64,000 bases of DNA from Botryotinia globosa (Eukaryota; Ascomycota; Leotiomycetes; Helotiales; Sclerotiniaceae), in assembly GCA_014898425.1 (NCBI GenBank), contig RCSZ01000006.1:434001-498000 (forward strand), read 5' to 3'. Positions 51,421-63,315 of this stretch are shown here, in pieces. Numbering within the stretch: position 1 is the stretch's first letter; each line of letters opens with the position of its first letter. Both the position numbers and the translations under genes were made by a program. Below the pieces are notes generated by a model that had not been told where the DNA came from, searched no databases, and saw only the letters and a program-made list of their open reading frames with translations.

Positions 51421-51680
51421 GATTTTCTCTATTATCCTATAATCATTATTCATTATTTAGAGAATTATTCGTCTCCTAGGTTTCTTGATTTTATTCAGCA
51501 TTTTTTTGATTATAATTTCTATTACAAAGTTCTTAGAATTATAAATATGGATTTCTATTGGTTTAGCCTATATAAACTTTTGAAAGGATATTTTGATTAT
51601 AGATTATCAATCGAGTTTAAGGATTTTATTTGTAAATAAAAGTATAGATTTTGTAGAGATATTTGGATATAATTTGATTA
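51421..51680 (+). pseudogene. Decayed gypsy-type integrase, zinc-binding region
   Basis: In one forward frame the segment reads LRIINMDFYWFSLYK, then LLKGYFDYRLS, then EFKDFICK, then an in-frame stop, and slightly later FCRDIWI, stop, FDYF. This parallels the gypsy integrase consensus (TLELISRDFYWPGL, YVRSCDLCQRSK, then RPW..IS.DFI), with the Cys and Pro positions lost. A histidine lies upstream (IQHFF). The match is to a degraded sequence judged by eye, so it supports family level only. Confidence 0.55.
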
Positions 51681-54179
51681 TTTTATTCAAATTATTATAA
51701 AATAATCTTCCATATTTCCTTTATATTTTTTTTATAATATTGATATATTCTTAAACAATATATATTTTCTTTTCTAATATAATATTGATAGATCTTTTCT
51801 TAATATCAATAAAATGTAATATTTTCTTATCCTCAAAGAATTTCAATCAATTGTTTTGGAGAGTTTATAATCTAATTATTTTTATTAAATTGGAGTTGAT
51901 TCTATTATTATATATAATTAAAATAGAATTATTTGAGTTATTTATTAATCTTTATATTAATTATTCTAGTTTATTATAATATATAAATCCTTTATTAAAA
52001 TATTCTCTAAAAATCAGATAATCTTTTTTTAGAATATAATTTTTGTTATTAGGTTATTTATTATTGTAATTGTAATATATCCTTTTATAGATTGTATATA
52101 TAGTTTTTATTATCTTTAAGTTAATGATAATATTAATAGTAGTAAGTATTATAATCTATATAGATTTATGAATTAAAATTTAAAATATTTTTATTACTTT
52201 TGAATTGAAAAAAATCTAATAAATTTTAATTTTCCCTTTAAGCTTGAAATCTAATTACATTTGTTTTTTTATAATAAATATGAAATTCTCAAGAACTTTT
52301 ATTATTTTCTTTATTTCATTATTTTTCTAAATTATTAGGATTTTCACTTTATTTTAAATCTTTATAAGCGAAATAATAGATTCCAATAATTTATTAAAAT
52401 TAGAATCCTTATTGTTATTTATATTAAAAAGAATATATTAGAATTTACTTTTAATATATTAAATCATTTAATTAAATACTTTATTCCAATCTATTATATT
52501 TAATTATTTTATATTATATCTGATTTGAATAATATATCTTCGAAAGATTTTAAAAAATATATTTTTAAGAAATAGTTTAATAATTTCATTTTTTATCAAA
52601 GTTTTATTTTTAATTAATTGCTATATAATTTGATTATATTATTTAGCAAAATAATCAAGATTATTATATCTAATATTTCCTTTTTATCTATATTTTTTAA
52701 CAAATTTTTATAGATATTTATAAAAATATATTTTCTAAAAAATATTATTGTTAAGGTATTTCTTAAGGAAAATAAATTTGAAATATTTTTTCTAATTTTA
52801 TTCTTTAGATTATTATTTCTTTATAGCTTTAATCTTCTTTCAAAATATATAATTTATTTATAAAAGGATTTATATTCGGAAATCTTTATTTGAAATATAA
52901 TAGTTTTATTAAAATTGTTTTATATCTTTATATTATTTAATAGTATTAAAACTCTTAAATTATGGTATATTAATAATTTCAAAAGGTAATATTAGAAATG
53001 TAAGAATTCTTGAAAAGTATTTTAGAAAAATAGTGAGTTGTTGAGTATTGAGATTCCTTTTCAAAAAATTTGAATTGAAGTTTTTATTGGGTTTTTTATC
53101 CTTATTTATCTTTCAATTGAATAAGAAAGGAATGTTTAATTCAAAAGTATTCTTTTTAAGATTATTTATATTGAAAGTATTAAAATTAATTAATAAGCTT
53201 GAAAACTTTGAATTTGCAATTAAATAATTATTCTGAATCTTGAATTTATTATTAAAATTGAAGGCTAATATAATACAGATTTTATTATTATACTAAATGA
53301 TTTCGTTTTTGCTAATAAATGATTGTAATAATTAGATAATTGTATAAAGATTTAAAAGATTTTTAATATAATATAAATAAAAACTCGATTATTATCCTAT
53401 TCATCTTTTTTCTAATAATTTTGCTAAATTTTAACAAAGTTACTTTTTTTTTAAATTTATATAATTACAAGTTTATTTGCAAAAATTCAAAAATATAAGT
53501 TGACAATTTATTCTAGGGAATTCAAATCTTGAATTTCTTTTGAAAATATATTTGGAAATTTATCTTTAAAAATAAAAAGACTATCTTTATAAATAATCCT
53601 TTTAATTAAATTAAACAATATAATACTTCTAATCTTGATATAAATTGTTTTTAAATTTTTTAGATTAATCAAATCCTACCTAGATATAAATATAATCAAA
53701 ATAGTTTTGAAAATTCTAAGTAAATTCAATATTTATTAAGCTTTGAGTATAAAAATAAATACTAATCAACAAATCTTAGATTTATTTTATAAGAAAAAAC
53801 TTTTTCTTTTAAAATCAAATCTTTATTTAGATTTTTGTAAATTCTATAAATAACAAAACTTTTATAATTTATTTTTATAATTTTTCGAGAGAAATAAGAA
53901 TAATTCAATTAAAAATAATTTTATTTTTAATTTAGATTTGTATAAAATTATAAATCGATTTTAAGAATAAAATATTTATTTTTCCCCCCCTCTCCTTCTA
54001 TTATTGGATTATTGTTATTTTGATTTTATTATAATATTGAGTAATTCCTTATTTCTTTGTTTCCTATTGACTTTTTTAAATCAATGATTTTCTATTTTTT
54101 AAAGCAATTCAAAAATTCAGGTTTATATATAGCTTTTTAATCTTTCAATATTTTTCTCTATATAGATTATTAATATAAA

Positions 54180-54412
54180 AGAATAGAAGATAATAAAATT
54201 ATAAAATAATCCTTTATATATATTATAAAAAAATCATTATAATATATTATTTCAAATAAAGGAAAGGAGAGGGAGGCTTTATATAACATTTTATAAAATA
54301 TATTAGAAGTTTGATGGATGAGAACTAACTGCTCTTTCTAAACTACAAGGAAAAGGGCTATAAATACTAGCTACAGAAGTGGACCACGTGACCAGCACAA
54401 AGATTCGCTCAC
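54180..54412 (+). repeat. Right LTR copy (part)
   Basis: Direct repeat of 43711-43944. Here the right two thirds are the better preserved part (CTACAGAAGTGGACCACGTG) and the left third is the more decayed. GC-normal sequence continues to about 54450 (CTGCGAGCCCCCGGACCCC), which may be the outer LTR end or flanking DNA. Confidence 0.8.
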
Positions 54413-54445
54413 AATATATATACTAGCCTGCGAGCCCCCGGACCC

Positions 54446-55660
54446 CTTGCTTTTTGAGAAAGTATTATATAATTATATTTATTATTATAAAAATCTAAAA
54501 AAGAAATTTTATTGAAAGCTTGCAGGCGAAGTCGGTTTATCCCTTTTTTTTTTTTTTTTTTTTGTGTAAAATTATTCTTTATTTTTTTTTATTTTTTTTA
54601 ATGAGTTACTTTACTTCAAATCATTAATTATATTATTGAATTACGAAAGTTATAGTATTAAAATAATTTTTATTAATTTTAGGCTTATTATATTTAATAT
54701 AACCAAAAAGTTCAATTGATTATATAAGCTCTAATTATATTTATACTAATTAAACTTCAATCCTTTAGAAAACTCTTAGTTTTGAAGCTAGCAATATAAA
54801 AAATATATCATTTAAAAGCTCTTAGTTTTTTATATATAGTTATCACTTTTCTTTTTTTTCTTTTAATTTATATTAGTTTGAATAAACTAATTTAAATAGT
54901 TTCGTTGAAAAAACCTAGAATTTTATATTATAAAATTTATATTATTTCAATTTGAATCCTTTATAAAACTCTTAGTTTTAAAACTAGCAATATAAAAAAT
55001 ATATTATTTGAAAGCCCTTAGCTTCTTATATATGATTACTACTTTTCTTTTTTTTCATTTAATTTATATTAGCTTGAATAAACTAATTTAAATAATTTTG
55101 TTGAAAAAGTAAGGAGTTATATTATAGCTACAATACCAAAAAAATCGAGTTAATCAGATTACTTGAATTAAATCAATCAAATTACTTAAATCAGGCTTCA
55201 CTAAGCGAGGTTCTCTTTTTTCGTGTTTATACACATCTTCGGCCCTCATAGACGACAAGAATATTAAGGAGATAAACCTCCAATAATTTATTTGTAAATA
55301 CTTTTTAGATTATATTTTCAAAAGAATAAAGTGAAAAGTCAATCTATAAAAATCCTACAAATCTCAAAATTCCGAAAGAAATTTAAAATAACTTCAATTT
55401 ATAAATATAATTTTTTTTAAATTATATTGAATATTAAAAGAAATATTAAAACACATCGAAAAAGAAATTTTCAATCTGAAAAAGCAATCTGAAAATAAGA
55501 TATCCGACTTTTCTTCAACTTGTTTATTTTATTTTGATTTCTCAAATTGTTATTCAATTTTGAAATACTAATGTTTTAAAAAAGTTTCAATTTTGATGGG
55601 TTTGCTGTGCCCTTTTTTTCGTCCAGAGTGAGTCTAGATAATATATATCACCGACTCTGA
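54446..55660. other. Right flank of the AT-rich island
   Basis: Still AT-rich and without genes. It contains a poly-T run (54545-54563), a roughly 197-bp tandem duplication (listed) and gradually regains normal composition after about 55600. It could be remains of another repeat family. Confidence 0.55.
54757..55110. repeat. Direct tandem duplication, period about 197 bp
   Basis: Copy 1 starts at TCCTTTAGAAAACTCTTAG (54761) and copy 2 at TCCTTTATAAAACTCTTAG (54958). They stay aligned through AACTAGCAATATAAAAAATA-like and TTTGTTGAAAAA-like phrases to about 55110. Differences are mostly C/T and G/A (for example GAAGCTAGC versus AAAACTAGC), again suggesting transition decay. Confidence 0.8.
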
Positions 55661-58600
55661 TCTCAGATCAACCTACCACGTGAAGTAGATTCCTATTTCC
55701 CAGCAGACTCCAATCTTCTGTGACACACACACACACACATATAATCACACAGAGAAAAGTATCGCACAACTACCCAGTTCAGTAACTACTAGGTAGGCAC
55801 CTAGTATATCTCTCGATACTAATCTTGCATCATCATACCAATATCAATTTCCACATTCATATCAAGGGATTTCGATTTCCCTCTCATTTGCTAAGGTGAG
55901 GTGAGACTTACATGGAACACGATTATACATTATTCAATAATCACTGTTACACATTCACGATTCTATATCAATATCCCACTCCCATTCTCATTGCCAAAAA
56001 CCATCTCCAAGAATCCAATCGCAGCAACCTCCTCTTCTCCCTCCTCTGCTTCCTCTTCTGCATCTCTGGTTTCAATCTCCAATCCCAAGGTCGTTTTCAC
56101 ACATCACATCACATCACACAACAAAACACAGCAAAACACAGCAAAACTTAGCCCCGTTTTCAGCCCTGTATATAGTACTACATACTGCATACTACCACAC
56201 CACACTACCACCAAATTCCCAATATCCCACCCCCTCTTCCTCCTCATCTCACTCACTCACTGCTCACTCCATCCATACACAAATCATCCAATGAATCTGT
56301 ACCCCGTTCCATACTCTCGTACCGTCGTACCCATCGGCTCTCCCCAACCCCATCTCGCGGCCACGCCGCTGATGCGATCCCAGATGGGGATTCGCGATGG
56401 GGATGGAATGTGAGATGGTGATGATACATACTATAAATATAAGATGTAAAATGTAAGATTACATTTTCGGGGTATGGTGAAACGGGAATGAAATGCAAGC
56501 GAAACTCGGAAAGAAAATATTAAGATAATGCCGAGATGAGATACTTGTAATGGTGGCATCTGGGGATGGGAAATCCATGGTTAAGTGATATGTAGATGGG
56601 AAAATGAAGGGCTGAGTTACTATTATATGATTTTATATGTATTGTATCGCAATGTAATCTTATACAATCCCATATCCATCCATCTCCATCTCCATCTCCC
56701 CCCCCCGTCCCCCAGCTTTCGGGAAATCTTTTTCGCAGAGAAGAGAAGAAGAAGATAGCAACGATGGAGATATTCCAAGATCAGGACTGACGGTAGGATT
56801 TTACATGAACTTATGTATATATGTGATGTTACTGCTTGTAATTTCCTGTAAATCTGTAAATGGAGATCTCCGGGTAGGTAGCTATCAACCATATTCTCAT
56901 TCTTTGGAGTGAGAAAAGAGAGGAGAGAGGTATGGCTGGATGGATATAAGCCAACATTCAACTCCTTTGGCTTTGATATCTATTGGAATGTCGTAATATA
57001 TTATGTATACCTATAATCTATCTCATCAATCTATGGTTTCTACATCTATGTGAACAAATCTCTGCCCAATATGCTTGATCGTCGTCGACGAGTATACTCT
57101 CAAATCTGGAAGAGAAAAAGAAGAGAGAAGGAAGGAACGAAGAGAGTATTCATCCATCTTCTCAAGTGCGAGCGAGACGTGAAAGACAACTTCAGAAGAG
57201 ATGAGATCGATCAAAAATCGATATCTAATACATAGGTAACCAACATACCCCGACTTTAGTGAGGATTTCCATGATGTATATATAGCTAGTGTCATATAGA
57301 TTTAACACTTTGGCTGGGTAAGAAGCTGTTTGTAATGAGCTGGGAGGATTGTATGATGTGTGGTGCACGATTTAGAGTCTGGGGATGGTATGATGGATGA
57401 GTGGATGGATGTTCGAGGGTAGTAAGGATTGAGTGGGATATCTAGGTGGATGGATGGATAGCAGGATGGATGGAAGAATACTTCCATGGATATTCGTATG
57501 ATGTGTGATTGTACTAGGCATTGGGAATGGGACTTTGGGGTTGAGTAAATTGCTATGGAATGGTGTGGAATATACTAAGTAAATAGGAGGCAATTGTGCC
57601 GAGAGAAACAAGCTATTGTTATTTGGGTTTCCTAGAGAAGTTTGTGTAGGTACTAGATATGTGTCTGTCTGGTGTGGTGTGTGGAGTTTAGCTAGTAGTA
57701 GCATGTAGATCTATGAGTGAAAGAAGAAAGAGAAAAAGACCTCGAATGCGAATACGTGGTAGCTAGGTAGTGGTAAAGAGGAATTTGAATTGAGAATTGA
57801 AGTTCATGGGAAGAGGGCTTGGATTTGGATTTCTAAGGAAAAGGTGTTGCGTTTGTGGATTTGGATTTAGAGGGATTGAATGGAGCTGGAGATGTGAGTT
57901 TGATCTGTTGGTTTGTGAAATTCTTATTAGTTGATAGATAGTTATATAGATAGTTAGTCTTCGATATTTTCTGAAGAGTCGAGCTCGAAGTATATTTTGA
58001 TGGTTAGTTCGGGTATCAGGTATATAGTGAGTTCTACAACTCGTAGTTGTCAAAGTATCTATTGAAAAGATCGACTACTAAAATCAGAGCTTGAAGTTTC
58101 GAGAAAAGTGGATTGACTTGTAGATCTTCTATAATTTCATGAGTCTACTCAATTCTGACAGATTGAATGAACATGGAGCGATTGAAGTTTGAGTGCTCGT
58201 TAGCATTTCCAAACTAGAGATTGATATTGATATGGCTGCACAGGATGATGTGCATATACTTTGGACTTGAGAAATTGAATTCGGTAATTTGTATCCCGGT
58301 CGGCAATGATCTTGTTGCCAAAATGTAATCTTAGGATCGAGACTTCGATATCATACTAGGTATTCCTCACAGCATTTCAAATTCTCAAAAACACCCATGA
58401 GATGAATATGAAAGTTTGTAGCCGGCGATGGTAAATTATCCATGTGCCACAAACGCGTGCCACGGACGCTTAGTCGCATGGAATTTTCGTTATAGGTAGA
58501 TAATCCATGTGTTTGCAATCGGCAATATGTTATCTATATTCGAATTTCTCATGCAAGTTTCCGTCTCTTACCTAGAGAATGGATGAGTAGCCAAACGAAA

Positions 58601-60456
58601 ACGTGTAGATGATGGTAAATGAAGAAAGAACTGAGAAGATCTGACAAATCCCTTCTTCCACGTTCCGATGGAGATACACAATGTGGAATTCGTGTTGCAG
58701 GAACATGTTAAGGGGTGGTTTCTTTTCATGTGAGGATTTATTTCTCCTTTTACTTATGGTGGGTAGAAAGAGTTGTGTCACGTGTGGGATTCTTTACCAC
58801 ATGTGACTTTTTGATATTGAAGGGATCAGATTTTCTCCGCCATTTGGAGAGCATCGATTCCACCATCACCATCCTCACCATCCTCTCCATCCTCTCCATC
58901 CTCTCCATCCTCTCCATCCTCTCCATCCTCTCAAATGTTCAAATGTTCAATCGATTAATCATATATCATATGTCATTGAAAATCATATACCTGCATTACC
59001 TAGGTACTTTACATAAGCCACTTAAGGTTAAGTCCTATGAGGTAAACTTAGCTTACCAATAGATTCATTCAATACCATCGTTTATGTTCTGCATACTGCA
59101 TACCTGCATACCTGCCTACCTAGGTAGTCAACGATTGGATTGCCAAGAGAGGCGCTAGATCTCTTAGTTCACCTCTCAATGAAAGCCTCATTCTGATTCC
59201 ACTTTTCTCCATCAAACCACCACACACTACGAGATTCTTGACGTTTCGATTTCGACATCGATTTCGACATCGTAATTACCATCACTTTGATCTGTGAGTG
59301 ATGTGATGTGACTACCTGTTATTAATAGATAGTAGATTACTACCTAGTAGTCACTTCCTCAGATATAATCCTGGGATCTACAGCAACGTGACGAGCTCTT
59401 ATCCAATCACATACATATGTACAAGTCACCAAGTATTGTGCTGAGCTACGAGATTCCAAATGAACAATCGGCAACGCCTTTGGAAGCACTACCCATTAAC
59501 GTCACAAGCAGATTCAGATGATTTGCCGGCAGAAGGAATACCAGAATATTGCCAATGAACAACTTGGTTTAGTCGCACAGCATAGCATGGCGCAGAATCC
59601 TTACAACTAAATATTACAGATATTGACCACCGGGGTGGTAGTATTGTCTTCCTCGTCGGAGAAAAAGTTTTCATATTGACCACACAAGTCCGTGAAAAGA
59701 CCCGAGGAACTGAACTCTATCATGAGCTACTGGGTAGACATTTGGACCTAACACTTCTAAGAGTACGAGCTAAGAGATCTTCCTGATCTTTTCCTGGAAA
59801 CATGAGCTAAGTCATCACCTATAGACTTTCTTGACAGTCGTTCTCACAGAATCTATCGATCTTCATGATTTAGTATCATTTAGAGCCGACACTCGAAGAT
59901 AGATAGGTCGTTCTCAGTGACTAGATCTATACTAAGAAACACACCAGACAGGTCTGAGCAATCCTAGATCTTTCTATCTAAATGAGTTATAGCGGTATGG
60001 AATAGTTCTTCAGATTTCAAATCTTTCATTCCAACTTTTTAAGACCTTTCTTTCAAACCTTTCAATATCCATCATCCCCTCTTCCTACCGCGAACAGGTG
60101 TCTCGGTTCTTCATCACTCACTCTTTTATTATCTGACCTTCGTTATACCCGTGTAACTGCACAAGGGCATTTAATAGTTTACAAGGCGGTTTTCAGGTTC
60201 CCGAAAACTCTTGACACAGTCTCTGTATGTATTCACATCCTGATGTACTCCTAGTCAGATGCAAAAGCCTTGTGGGAGCAGTTCTTCTGATAAGATAAAC
60301 AGTCACTCGTATCACAACGTAACACCTTTCCACGTGTTTGTAACTTCAAGGTCGAAATTAACAATCAATTGTAAAAGCTTCCTTCCAGACTCAATTACGA
60401 GAATCACCGACAATAACTCCTAACATCTTCATTTGACTACTAAAGGAATCATAGAG
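55661..60456. other. Long intergenic interval upstream of the GT2 gene
   Basis: About 4.8 kb of near-normal composition without a supported gene. The longest frame (55901-56413, plus, 170 codons) lacks an ATG start and is a Ser/Pro/His-rich reading of CT-rich DNA. Frames at 57026-57235 on both strands overlap and are not recognised. It contains a CA run (55723-55738), a TCTCCATCC array (listed) and GATGGATGGA-type runs near 57440-57475. The right end is the GT2 promoter and leader. Confidence 0.5.
58866..58931. repeat. 9-bp tandem array (TCTCCATCC)n
   Basis: About six to seven copies of CCATCCTCT/CCATCCTCA in intergenic DNA. Its complement (GGATGGAGA) resembles in style the G-rich 9-bp array at 6474-6896 but is a different unit. 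Confidence 0.92.
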
Positions 60457-63315
60457 ATGGGTTTGGGAAACTATTTCAAACCAAAGCCTGAGCCGGCGAC
60501 TAGAGCAGGATCTTCTACCATCAATGAGAAGCAAGCTCCTACTGGGATGTCACGAACAGGCAATAATGCCTCACTGCTTCAACCTATGAATGATAACCCT
60601 GCTTCGCAATCATCTGCAAGAACCTCCACCTCGAATCGATCAAACGCTGGCTCAAACTTGATCGGGGGTATAAAGTACGAGGTTATGGTCAACTTTATCC
60701 ACCAACAACAATGCGCAAATCTCTGGGTCACTGATGATAGTGGCGAATATGAGGGTGTGGTACTTAGGAAGGCAAGAGGTACATATCTAGCTTGCCCGCC
60801 ACAATTAGGAAGTTCAGCCTTTGCTGCAGCATGTGCAAGTCTTAATGTTCAAGTAAGCAACACTGATAAAGTATTTAAACTTGCAAGTCGCTAATCTTCA
60901 CAGTGCGCAATGACAGTAAACTCTCGAGTTATCAAGACTTTCTTAGAATGCTCGCCAGAGGCTATCGATGTCCCGCTTTTGAATGGTCTCAGGATACAGA
61001 TTGTACCAGCAATGGATGATTTACCTCGCGCGAGGAAACATCAATTTGCTGCATTTGTTGCATCGGAGGCTTTGCTAGTTGTGTGGGATGATGATGCGCT
61101 AAATTTGATCGAACGAGCAAAACAAATTCAAGGAGAATTAATGGAATTGGTTTGGAAGCTCGAGGAAGGCATCAAGGAAGAAAAGAAACCTTCAAATGTT
61201 ACCGCGGTGAAAATGGACGTAGAAACTGGTCGACCTCTACCACAAACGCGTGCACTACACTTGCAAAACACAATTTTGGTTACTCTTACCCTCATTTTGA
61301 TCATCACAACTCTGGGTCTTGGCATCCGTCAAATATGCGTTGAGACTAGCGTCGATAAAAATTACAGTCGTTGGTTTCTCCTGATTTTGACCCCCGTCCA
61401 GATTTTTTTCACTCTTTTCTTCGCTCAAGCCATCGTGGGATGTCTGGCTCAGCTCTTCGGACCCGTACGACAAATGAAAGCCAACTCCGTGTTTTACTCC
61501 GCTGAAGCACCACCACGTATCCTCAAAGGAAATCTTCCGCACATCACTATTCAATGCCCCGTCTATAAAGAGGGACTCGACTCCGTTATTGCACCCACTG
61601 TGAAATCCATCAAGGCAGCCATTTCTACGTATGAATTACAAGGTGGTTCAGCCAACATGTTTGTCAACGATGATGGTCTTCAAATTCTTGGTGCGAAGGA
61701 ACGACAAGCAAGAATTGACTTTTATGCTGATCACAGTATCGGATGGGTCGCCCGGCCAAGGCATGGAGATAATTTCACCAGAAGAGGAAAATGTAAGTCT
61801 CCGTTTGGAGAAATTTGAGTTCCTTCGCTAACATTTAAACAGTCAAGAAAGTAAGCAGCAATCCTGTCATTGATGTCATTTACTGCAGTGAATTTACTCA
61901 AATGCCATGAATTTTACTAACAGTATTTCTTAGGCTTCCAACATGAACTTTGGACTTCATATTTCTTGTATGGTTGAGGAGAAGTTAGCCTTGATTCAAA
62001 GACCCTCGGATTGGACTCAAGCAGATGAAGCACAGGCATATGGAAGATGCTTGACAGAAGCTCTGGAGGACAATGGCCGAGCGTGGGCTGATGGAAACAT
62101 TCGCATTGGCGACTACATTCTGTTGAGTAAGTTTTTACTAATCTTAAATAGAGACTCATCTGACATCTTCTAGTCGATTCTGATACTCGTGTCCCCACGG
62201 ATTGTTTATTGGATGCTTGCACTGAAATGGAACTATCTCCCGAGGTTGGCATTATGCAATTCTCGTCTGGTGTTATGCAAGTCGTCAATACTTATTTCGA
62301 AAATGGTATCACCTTCTTCACGAATTTAATTTATACTGCTATCAGATATACTGTTTCGAACGGAGATGTCGCTCCTTTTGTTGGTCACAATGCTATTCTA
62401 CGCTGGTCAGCCATTCAGCAGGTTTCATATGTAGACGAGGATGGATATGAAAAGTTCTGGTCAGAGTCTCATGTATCTGAAGACTTCGATATGTCTCTTC
62501 GCCTTCAAGTAAATGGGTACATTATTCGCTTGGCTGCATGGGCTGGTGAAGGATTTAAGGAGGGTGTGTCATTAACCGTTTACGATGAACTTGCCAGATG
62601 GGAGAAGTATGCATATGGTTGCAACGAACTTCTCTTCCACCCATTACGTATGTGGTTCTACAAAGGTCCATTTACTCCTCTCTTCAAAAGCTTCTTGTTC
62701 TCCAATATTCGATTCACCTCGAAGATCACAATTATCTCATACATTGGCACCTATTATGCCATTGGAGCTGCCTGGATCTTAACCACGGCCAATTACTTCG
62801 CTATTGGATGGTTCAACGGATACCTTGACAAATACTATATCGATTCCTGGAAAGTTTGGTTCTCCATCGTCATCGTGTTTAACGGTCTTGGAAACATCGC
62901 ACTAGCAGGAATGCGCTACCGAGCCGGCGAGCGCAGTCTCGGCTTTTCCCTCTACGAAAACTTCAAGTGGACATTGATGTTGGCCATCTTTCTCGGTGGT
63001 CTCTCCCTCCACGTTTCTCAAGCTCTCCTCTCGCACATGTTTGAAATCGATATGACATGGGGTTCTACATCTAAAGAAGCAGAATTCAGCAATTTCTTCA
63101 TCGAAATCCCAAAGGTCTTGAAAAGTTTCAAATACTCGATGATATTTTCCCTCCTGGGCATATCCTGTATTGTGGTTCTGGCCACTGCACCTTTCATTCC
63201 GTACGATTGGCGTATTCAGGATTTCGTGGCCATTCTACCTATGGCTACGGTTACGGGGAGTCATTTACTCTTACCCATTGCTTTGAATCCGGCGCTTATG
63301 ACGTTCTCGTGGTAA
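60457..63315 (+). CDS. ZtGT2-like family-2 glycosyltransferase
   Basis: Intact processive-type GT2 membrane enzyme, 875 residues. Exons: 60457-60852, 60904-61792, 61843-61850 (8 nt), 61934-62126 and 62174-63315. The N-terminal third is cytosolic and Ser/Asn-rich (MGLGNYFKPKPEP), ending with a small regulatory-looking domain. Two membrane helices follow (LVTLTLILIITTLGLGI; WFLLILTPVQIFFTLFF). The catalytic domain has IQCPVYKEGLD, LLIDSDTRVPTD, HVSEDFDMSLRLQ and ELARWEKYAYG (the position of the Q/RxxRW motif, here ELARW). Four or more C-terminal helices follow. The family is conserved in filamentous ascomycetes; the Zymoseptoria and Fusarium members are needed for hyphal growth on solid surfaces and for virulence, probably by exporting a surface polysaccharide that has not been defined. 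It differs from chitin synthases, whose signature is QRRRW. Orthology is by memory of that family. Confidence 0.92.

Larger units (their letters stand above)
43690..54445 (+). mobile_element. RIP-degraded LTR retrotransposon (probably gypsy type)
   Basis: A roughly 10.7-kb, extremely AT-rich block without an intact gene. Its ends share a direct repeat: 43711-43944 matches 54180-54412 base for base except for transitions (one side C or G, the other T or A) and one indel. I read these as (partial) 5' and 3' LTRs. Inside, plus-strand remains of a gypsy integrase zinc-binding region (DFYW at about 51550, then GYFDYR and KDFICK) and probable reverse transcriptase/RNase H remains (about 49950-50350) occur in the order expected for plus orientation. 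Every coding frame is broken by stops, many consistent with CAG to TAG, TGG to TAA/TGA and similar changes. No target-site duplication or primer-binding site could be fixed, and nested insertions are possible. All copies are dead. Confidence 0.72.

Noticed and set aside
43500..55600. Centromere-like AT-rich block
   Set aside because: Size (about 12 kb) and the LTR pair with integrase remains point to a RIP-degraded retroelement; nothing specific to a centromere can be seen in sequence.
55901..56413. 170-codon Ser/Pro/His-rich frame
   Set aside because: No ATG at its start, low-complexity CT-rich DNA, overlaps another open frame and matches nothing I recognise.
57026..57295. Overlapping frames on both strands near 57.1 kb
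   Set aside because: Neither is recognisable; mutual overlap suggests chance.
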